Positions 6,363 through 10,117 of a DNA stretch of 10,117 nt are shown in pieces. The notes beneath the pieces were generated by a model that was not told where the DNA came from, made no database searches, and saw only the letters and a program-made list of their open reading frames with translations. The DNA is from Candidatus Woesearchaeota archaeon (GTDB lineage Archaea; Nanobdellota; Nanobdellia; Woesearchaeales; 21-14-0-10-32-9), in contig PWLK01000080.1 in the NCBI GenBank assembly GCA_003560545.1, positions 1 through 10,117 on the forward strand, in the 5' to 3' direction. Numbering within the stretch: position 1 is the first letter of the stretch; every line of letters begins with the position of its first letter. The position numbers and the translations under genes were made by a program.

Positions 6363-6716
6363 ATGGCGTTATCCATTAAGAGGAACGGGAAAAAGGAAGA
6401 GATAGTTTCAAAAGTCGTTCTTAGAAAGTCTTATCTTAGCAAGGCTTTCGGGTTGATGTTCCGCTTCAGCCTTAAAGATGAAGCACACATCTTTTTCTTT
6501 GAAAAAGAAAAAATTATTCCGTTGCACATGCTCTTCGTCTTCACGCCCATAGATGTTGTTTTTCTTAACAAGAATAAAAGAGTTGTTGAAGCAAAAAAAT
6601 TGTTATCTCCGTTTTCTTTCTTCAGGCCTTCAGCCAAAGCAATGTACGTAGTAGAACTCCCTCCTAAGACGGTAAAAGAAAAGAATATAGTGATAAGAGA
6701 CCATTTGGAATTCTAA
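6363..6716 (+). CDS. DUF192 family protein
   Basis: Small conserved protein of unknown biochemical function. The 117 residues contain the family's marks: LSKAFGLMFR (25-34), then HIFFFEKEKIIPLHMLFVFTPID-type core leading to VVFLNKNKRVVE, and the C-terminal SAKAMYVVELPP. In most members the central motif reads close to FWMKNT-PLDviF; here LHMLFVFTPIDVVFL is a hydrophobic variant. Many DUF192 proteins are exported, but I see no signal peptide, so this one is probably cytoplasmic. There is only a weak AGGT purine match before the ATG at 6363, and no clear TATA box in the short gap, so it may depend on read-through from the lipoprotein gene. A T7 run follows the stop. Confidence 0.85.
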   Translation: MALSIKRNGKKEEIVSKVVLRKSYLSKAFGLMFRFSLKDEAHIFFFEKEKIIPLHMLFVFTPIDVVFLNKNKRVVEAKKLLSPFSFFRPSAKAMYVVELPPKTVKEKNIVIRDHLEF

Positions 6717-6723
6717 TTTTTTT
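6717..6723 (+). terminator. T7 run after DUF192
   Basis: Seven T residues directly after the DUF192 stop codon, before the enolase promoter; no hairpin seen. Confidence 0.5.
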
Positions 6724-6754
6724 ACTCTGAAGTAATCAGGGAGAAAGAACAACA

Positions 6755-6762
6755 TTTATAAA
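6755..6762 (+). promoter_or_regulatory. TATA box for enolase
   Basis: TTTATAAA in the 100-nt gap before enolase, 54 nt upstream of the TTG start, predicting a short leader that contains the AGAGGGA ribosome-binding site (6804-6810). Confidence 0.65.
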
Positions 6763-6816
6763 CAAGTCCTTACAAACCGATTATCCTGGAAAAACTTTGT
6801 TAGAGAGGGATTTTTT

Positions 6817-8082
6817 TTGAAAATACAAAAGGTTCATGCAAGGCAAATACTTGATTCAAGAGGCAATCCAACAGTTGAAGTGGATGTCTTTACGAAGAGC
6901 AGCATTGGCTCAGCAGCAGTCCCGTCAGGAGCAAGTACGGGGATTCATGAAGCCCATGAGTTAAGGGATAAGAAAAAAAGTTTTCACGGGAAGAGCGTGT
7001 TGAAAGCAATAGATAATGTTAACAATAAGATTTCTAAAAAACTTAAAGGTATGGAGATAGACGAGCAAAGAACTCTTGATGAAGCAATGATAGGGCTTGA
7101 CAGGACTAATAACAAAAAACGCCTTGGAGCTAACGCAATCCTAGGCGTTAGCATGGCTGCCACTCGAGCAGGGGCTAACAGTTACAGGCTGCACCTCCAC
7201 GAGTACCTCGGGGCGTTGTATGGTAACAAAGAATTCGTTCTCCCTATACCTTTTGCGAATATTATCAACGGAGGAGTCCACGCGGGTAACGACTTAAAAT
7301 TTCAGGAGTTCATGATAGCACCGGTTAAAGCTAAGTCTTTCTCTGAAGCAGTGAGGATAATCAGCGAAGTATACCAAGAGTTGAAACACTTATTAGAGGA
7401 AACATATGGGAAGCACGCTACAAGCGTAGGAGATGAAGGTGGATTCGCACCGCCTATTAGCACGCCGGAAGAAGCCATTGACCTCATAGAAGCGGCCTTG
7501 GAAGAAGCAGGTCATAAGAGGAAGGTAAGAATTGCTATTGATGCCGCTGCCTCAGAGTTCTATGATAAGAAAACTGAGTTCTACGAAGTTGGCAACGGAA
7601 AGCATTATACTGCTTCGGAACTCGTTGATTATTATGAAAGTCTTGTTAAGAAGTATAAGATTATAAGCGTAGAAGACCCTTTCCATGAGGATGACTTTGA
7701 AAGTTTTGCAGCCCTTCGCGGCAGGCTGGCTGGCAAGGCACAAGTTGTCGGGGATGATCTTACTGTTACAAATTCTGAAAGGATTAAGAAAGCGATTGAG
7801 CTTGGCTCTTGCAACGTCTTGCTCTTAAAGGTAAACCAGATAGGCACTATCACGGAAGCAATGGAAGCAGCTCACCTCGCGCAGACTAGTAACTGGAAAG
7901 TCATGGTAAGTCATAGGAGTGGTGAAACAGAAGATCCTTTCATAGCAGACCTCGCGGTTGCTATTAACGCTGGCCAGATAAAGCTTGGAGCACCGGCTCG
8001 TGGAGAAAGAACTTCTAAGTATAACCAGTTGCTAAGAATTGAGGAAAGCCTTGGCAGGAAGGCGAAGTACGCTAAGTTCTAA
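6817..8082 (+). CDS. eno: Enolase (phosphopyruvate hydratase), TTG start
   Basis: Converts 2-phosphoglycerate to phosphoenolpyruvate with magnesium in glycolysis/gluconeogenesis. The 421-residue protein has the family start KIQKVHARQILDSRGNPT, the PSGASTG loop, and the full active site by motif: GDEGGF (Glu207), Mg ligands Asp242 (IDAA), Glu286 (VEDP) and Asp313 (GDDL), base Lys338 in LLLKVNQIGTITEA, and SHRSGETEDPF. Asn151/His-type loop NGGVHAGN is also present. The start must be TTG at 6817: the conserved N-terminus begins at the next codon and the next in-frame ATG is about 60 codons later. AGAGGGA lies just upstream, and the TTG is the end of an eight-T run. The gene has its own TATA box and a T9 terminator, so it is probably monocistronic. 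Confidence 0.97.
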   Translation: MKIQKVHARQILDSRGNPTVEVDVFTKSSIGSAAVPSGASTGIHEAHELRDKKKSFHGKSVLKAIDNVNNKISKKLKGMEIDEQRTLDEAMIGLDRTNNKKRLGANAILGVSMAATRAGANSYRLHLHEYLGALYGNKEFVLPIPFANIINGGVHAGNDLKFQEFMIAPVKAKSFSEAVRIISEVYQELKHLLEETYGKHATSVGDEGGFAPPISTPEEAIDLIEAALEEAGHKRKVRIAIDAAASEFYDKKTEFYEVGNGKHYTASELVDYYESLVKKYKIISVEDPFHEDDFESFAALRGRLAGKAQVVGDDLTVTNSERIKKAIELGSCNVLLLKVNQIGTITEAMEAAHLAQTSNWKVMVSHRSGETEDPFIADLAVAINAGQIKLGAPARGERTSKYNQLLRIEESLGRKAKYAKF

Positions 8083-8091
8083 TTTTTTTTT
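8083..8091 (+). terminator. T9 run between the enolase and DUF2283 stops
   Basis: Nine T residues fill the whole gap between the enolase stop (8080-8082) and the converging DUF2283 stop (8092-8094). It serves as an oligo-T terminator for enolase; on the minus strand it is an A run, so I see no matching terminator for the converging transcript. Confidence 0.6.
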
Positions 8092-8448
8092 CTAAGTGGC
8101 GGCGAAGCTCGTTTTTTGTGTGCTTATCTTTTCATGTCCTAGGTCTACTGATAAGGGTATTGCTATGTCTTTCTCCTTGTTTTTAAGGATTAATGTGAGC
8201 AATAAGTACACGTATTTAGGCTTGTAATTAGCAGTTAACGTTGCTTTATCAAGATTTTTAAGATACTTTTTGTTTATGTTTAGGTTTTTTGATGCATTTA
8301 AGACTTCTATTCCGGATACATATCCTTTGTTATCTACGTCTATTATGAAGTCACCTATATCTATTGATGCCTTGACACTCCTGCTTTTGTTCAAGGTAAG
8401 AATGTCTTCTTCTTCATCGTAAATTATTTTAGTATTTTTCTTTGCCAT
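8092..8448 (-). CDS. DUF2283 domain protein, possible antitoxin
   Basis: 118 residues. The N-terminal half is a DUF2283 domain: KIIYDEEEDILTL (8-20), a DIGDFIIDVDNKGYVSGIEVLNAS segment (about 30-53), the pattern Y-D-x-x-x-D and D-x-x-G-x-x-x-GIE being characteristic. The rest (about 55-118) is a less familiar extension, basic then beta-rich. DUF2283 proteins are often encoded next to DUF4258 proteins, and the pair has been suggested as toxin-antitoxin-like; I infer an antitoxin-like role from that and from the 25-nt overlap (8424-8448) with the upstream gene. There is no clear Shine-Dalgarno before the ATG at 8448, but a TATA-like element lies about 30 nt upstream. It faces enolase with only 9 nt between stops. 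Confidence 0.75.
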   Translation of the reverse strand: MAKKNTKIIYDEEEDILTLNKSRSVKASIDIGDFIIDVDNKGYVSGIEVLNASKNLNINKKYLKNLDKATLTANYKPKYVYLLLTLILKNKEKDIAIPLSVDLGHEKISTQKTSFAAT

Positions 8449-8744
8449 TTTCTATCAGTATTCCAAGCAGTTATAATATATAAATATTTCTTGGTGAAAA
8501 CTCCTACTACGACAAGCGAATACCTGTTGCTGAGCTTAAGCCATAACTTATATTTTTTTTCGCTTTCATTTTCTGTTTCCTGGCGTTCTGCATGGAGTAA
8601 TGCGTTGGTATTATTTAATGTTTTCAAAACCAGTTCCTCGTTTATAGGCCTGGTCCTTGTTCTCTCATAAAAGTGCTTTTTAAAGCGAATGTTTTTTTTG
8701 GGTGTCTTTTCAAGCAGGTACTTGGCGTTGCTAAAATCGTCCAT
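8424..8744 (-). CDS. DUF4258-like protein, possible RelE-type toxin
   Basis: 106 residues, basic. The motif HFYERTRTRPINEELVLKTL (about 24-43) followed by YKLWLKLSNRYSLVVVGV and a LYIITAW end-strand matches the DUF4258 pattern (H-x-x-x-R-x-x-x-R-x-[IV] helix then a beta-sheet), a fold group related to RelE/ParE-like small toxins. I do not see residues that prove nuclease activity. The gene overlaps the DUF2283 gene by 25 nt and the two are surely one transcript at least in part. The ATG at 8744 has no Shine-Dalgarno; CTTAAAAAG about 24-32 nt upstream could be a TATA box for a leaderless transcript. A toxin role is inference from fold and neighbour. Confidence 0.7.
   Translation of the reverse strand: MDDFSNAKYLLEKTPKKNIRFKKHFYERTRTRPINEELVLKTLNNTNALLHAERQETENESEKKYKLWLKLSNRYSLVVVGVFTKKYLYIITAWNTDRKWQRKILK
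8477..8484 (-). promoter_or_regulatory. Possible internal TATA box for the DUF2283 gene
   Basis: On minus, TTTATATA (8484 down to 8477), in a longer A/T-only stretch 8471-8489, lies 29 nt before the DUF2283 ATG at 8448 and inside the DUF4258 coding region. The spacing suits a leaderless transcript of DUF2283 alone. The stretch also encodes KKYLYIIT, so coding constraint may explain it. Confidence 0.4.
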
Positions 8745-8767
8745 ATTGCAAAAGGCAGAATTCTTTT

Positions 8768-8776
8768 CTTTTTAAG
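8768..8776 (-). promoter_or_regulatory. Possible TATA element for the DUF4258/DUF2283 pair
   Basis: CTTAAAAAG on minus, 24-32 nt before the ATG at 8744. It is a weaker TATA match than the others in the window; no oligo-T terminator separates this pair from rpiB, so read-through from rpiB is an alternative. Confidence 0.35.
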
Positions 8777-8811
8777 TGATGCGCGTACACTTGTCCAGTG
8801 CAATAAATGTT

Positions 8812-9249
8812 CTATTTTTCCAGGTTCTTTATTTTTTTAGTCCTTCTCTCATGCCGTCCCCTGGCAAATTTAGTTGTATGAAATTCTTTTATTATCTTCT
8901 TTAAGTTATCATATTTTTTCCAGCCACTCAAAACAAGGATATTAGCATTGTTATGCTCTCTTGCAAGCCTTGCATCCTTCGCGTCGTTGACAAGAGCTGC
9001 TCTCACGCCTTTGACCTTGTTAGCAGCTATGCTCATACCTATCCCTGTACCGCATACAAGCAAGCCGTAAGCGTTCTTGGATTTGGCTATCTTTTCTGCG
9101 ACCAACTTTGCAAAGTCAGGGTAGTCATCTGTTTCATTGTTAGTTTTGCTCGCATCGTAAAAAGGTATTCTCATTTCTCTCAAAAGCTTTATTGTTTTAT
9201 CCTTTACCTTTTTCCCCGCATGGTCGCTTGCAACCAGGAATGCTTTCAT
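8812..9249 (-). CDS. rpiB: Ribose-5-phosphate isomerase B
   Basis: Interconverts ribose 5-phosphate and ribulose 5-phosphate in the non-oxidative pentose phosphate pathway. The 145-residue protein has the RpiB/LacAB hallmarks: VASDHAG with Asp9 and His10, DDYPDFA (41-47), LVCGTGIGMSIAANK with the catalytic Cys66, RAALVNDAKDARLAREHNNAN with His99, and the C-terminal FARGRHERRTKKI phosphate-binding segment. Length and residue numbering match the family. The ATG overlaps the gpmI stop as ATGA, with GGTGA (9263-9259) nine bases upstream, so the two are translationally coupled. RpiB is commoner in bacteria, while most archaea use RpiA, so lateral origin is possible. A related sugar isomerase activity (for example allose or galactose 6-phosphate) cannot be excluded by motif alone. 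Confidence 0.93.
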   Translation of the reverse strand: MKAFLVASDHAGKKVKDKTIKLLREMRIPFYDASKTNNETDDYPDFAKLVAEKIAKSKNAYGLLVCGTGIGMSIAANKVKGVRAALVNDAKDARLAREHNNANILVLSGWKKYDNLKKIIKEFHTTKFARGRHERRTKKIKNLEK

Positions 9250-10117
9250 AGTATGCTCTCACCATTCATTTCTTTCGGTTTTTCTATGTTTAAAAGTTTT
9301 AGAATTGTGGGCGCAATGTCTTGCAGCCCTTTTCCTTCTTTCAAAGATGCTTTTTTCAGTTCTTCTTCGTTGCTTACAAGTATGAATGGTACTTTGTTCA
9401 ATGTATGGGAGGTCATCCATTCTTCCGTCATGTCTTCGCAGTTCCCATGATCCGCTGTTACAAGAGCCACGCCTTTTTTCTCTAGTATCTTGTTAACTAC
9501 TCTTTCCACGTTTCTGTCTATTGCTTCTACGCCTTTGATAACTGCTTCCCATACCGCGGTATGCCCTACCATGTCGCTATTTGCAAAATTCATTATTATG
9601 ACATCGTACTTATCTTCTTCAAGAGCTTTTATTGCTGCATCGCCTATTCCGTCTGCGCTCATATCTGGCTTCAAGTCATAAGTTGCTACTTTAGGGCTTG
9701 GAATCATAACCCTCTCCTCCCCTTTTTTTGGCACTTCTACTTCTCCGTTAAAAAAATAAGTCATATGCGCGTACTTCTCTGTTTCTGCCAGGCGCAATTG
9801 TTTCAAGCCATTCTCAGCAAGTATATCTCCTAAAAGCCTTTCGTGTTTCACAGGAGGGAAAGCAACACTAGCCCTCTTACTCATGGGATTATAATACTCT
9901 GTCATAGCCACGTACCTCGCGTTTAACGGTTGCCTCTCCCAGCCCGGAAAATCATCCTCAATGATGGCTTGTGTTAGCTGCCTCGGCCTATCCGTCCTGT
10001 AATTAAAGAAAATCACTGAGTCACCATCATTAATCCCTTCGTAAGCAGAATGCTTCTTAGGCTTCAAAAACTCATCAGTCTCCCCTTTAGCGTACGCTTC
10101 CTCAAAACACTTAACAG
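9246..10117 (-). CDS. gpmI: 2,3-bisphosphoglycerate-independent phosphoglycerate mutase, C-terminal part
   Basis: Interconverts 3- and 2-phosphoglycerate using two manganese ions. About 289 codons are visible; the frame is open to the right edge (…CFEEAYAKGETDEFLKPKK), so the start and the N-terminal catalytic serine lie outside. A TTG at 10067 is internal, not the start. Visible family motifs are YAKGETDEF, DGDSVIFFNYRTDRPRQ, EKYAHMTYFFNGEVE, NFANSDMVGHT (metal ligands Asp and His), VTADHGNCEDM (Asp-His) and TSHTLNKVPFIL (His). These match the bacterial GpmI branch (usually about 510 residues) and not the shorter archaeal ApgM type. The stop overlaps the rpiB start in ATGA. Its glycolytic partner enolase lies 1.2 kb away on the opposite strand. 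Identity is firm. Confidence 0.95.
   Translation of the reverse strand, partial: VKCFEEAYAKGETDEFLKPKKHSAYEGINDGDSVIFFNYRTDRPRQLTQAIIEDDFPGWERQPLNARYVAMTEYYNPMSKRASVAFPPVKHERLLGDILAENGLKQLRLAETEKYAHMTYFFNGEVEVPKKGEERVMIPSPKVATYDLKPDMSADGIGDAAIKALEEDKYDVIIMNFANSDMVGHTAVWEAVIKGVEAIDRNVERVVNKILEKKGVALVTADHGNCEDMTEEWMTSHTLNKVPFILVSNEEELKKASLKEGKGLQDIAPTILKLLNIEKPKEMNGESIL

Noticed and set aside
8789..8801. Short inverted repeat CACT-N5-AGTG after rpiB as a terminator
   Set aside because: Only four base pairs and no T run on the minus strand follows it.
8953..9450. 165-codon open frame on plus across rpiB and gpmI
   Set aside because: Both minus-strand genes have full sets of catalytic motifs here; the plus frame is rich in Cys, Ser and Phe, as is usual for shadows, and has no recognisable motif.
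9246..10067. Complete gene starting at TTG 10067 for the phosphoglycerate mutase
   Set aside because: The frame stays open to the window edge and the upstream residues (EEAYAKGETDEF) match conserved GpmI sequence, so the gene is partial and 10067 is internal.

Overview
The window is a compact, moderately AT-rich stretch of archaeal chromosome. The archaeal assignment rests on gene content: ribosomal proteins L44e and S27e, the translation initiation factor aIF2-alpha, the H/ACA RNP protein Nop10 and a PAC2-family protein, in the order typical of archaea. It is supported by TATA-box promoters, several apparently leaderless starts, Shine-Dalgarno sites of the GAGGTGAT type and oligo-T terminators. 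Small overlapping genes, an FAD-type tandem thymidylate synthase and a bacterial-type phosphoglycerate mutase would suit a DPANN lineage such as Woesearchaeota/Pacearchaeota; that rank is inference.

Layout. (1) 1-769, minus: a P-loop kinase-like domain fused to a dCMP deaminase, running off the left edge. The reading frame is broken near codon 25, exactly at an A_AAA_AAG heptamer. (2) 850-3248, plus: a double-domain ThyX-like thymidylate synthase followed 2 nt later by dTMP kinase. Together with the divergent deaminase this makes a dCMP -> dUMP -> dTMP -> dTDP island driven from one nearly symmetric TATA element. (3) 3272-5535, plus: L44e, S27e, aIF2-alpha, Nop10 and PAC2; from S27e onward the genes overlap. 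(4) 5618-6716, plus: a lipoprotein built of two repeats with a PTPCH...C signature, and a DUF192 protein. (5) 6817-8082, plus: enolase with a TTG start. (6) 8092-8744, minus: a small overlapping DUF4258-like/DUF2283 pair that looks like a toxin-antitoxin module. (7) 8812-10117, minus: ribose-5-phosphate isomerase B and the C-terminal part of a cofactor-independent phosphoglycerate mutase (GpmI type), coupled by an ATGA overlap and running off the right edge.

Functionally there are three housekeeping blocks: pyrimidine deoxynucleotide synthesis, translation/ribosome biogenesis and lower glycolysis/pentose phosphate. GpmI and enolase catalyse consecutive steps (3PG -> 2PG -> PEP) and converge on each other, with the TA-like pair and rpiB between them. 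The points most worth a second look are the frameshift in the kinase-deaminase, the complementary decay of the ThyX motif across the two halves of the synthase, the two-repeat lipoprotein, and a possible internal promoter for the DUF2283 gene. There is no gene-free stretch above 300 bases, and I see no tRNA, rRNA, CRISPR array or insertion sequence.
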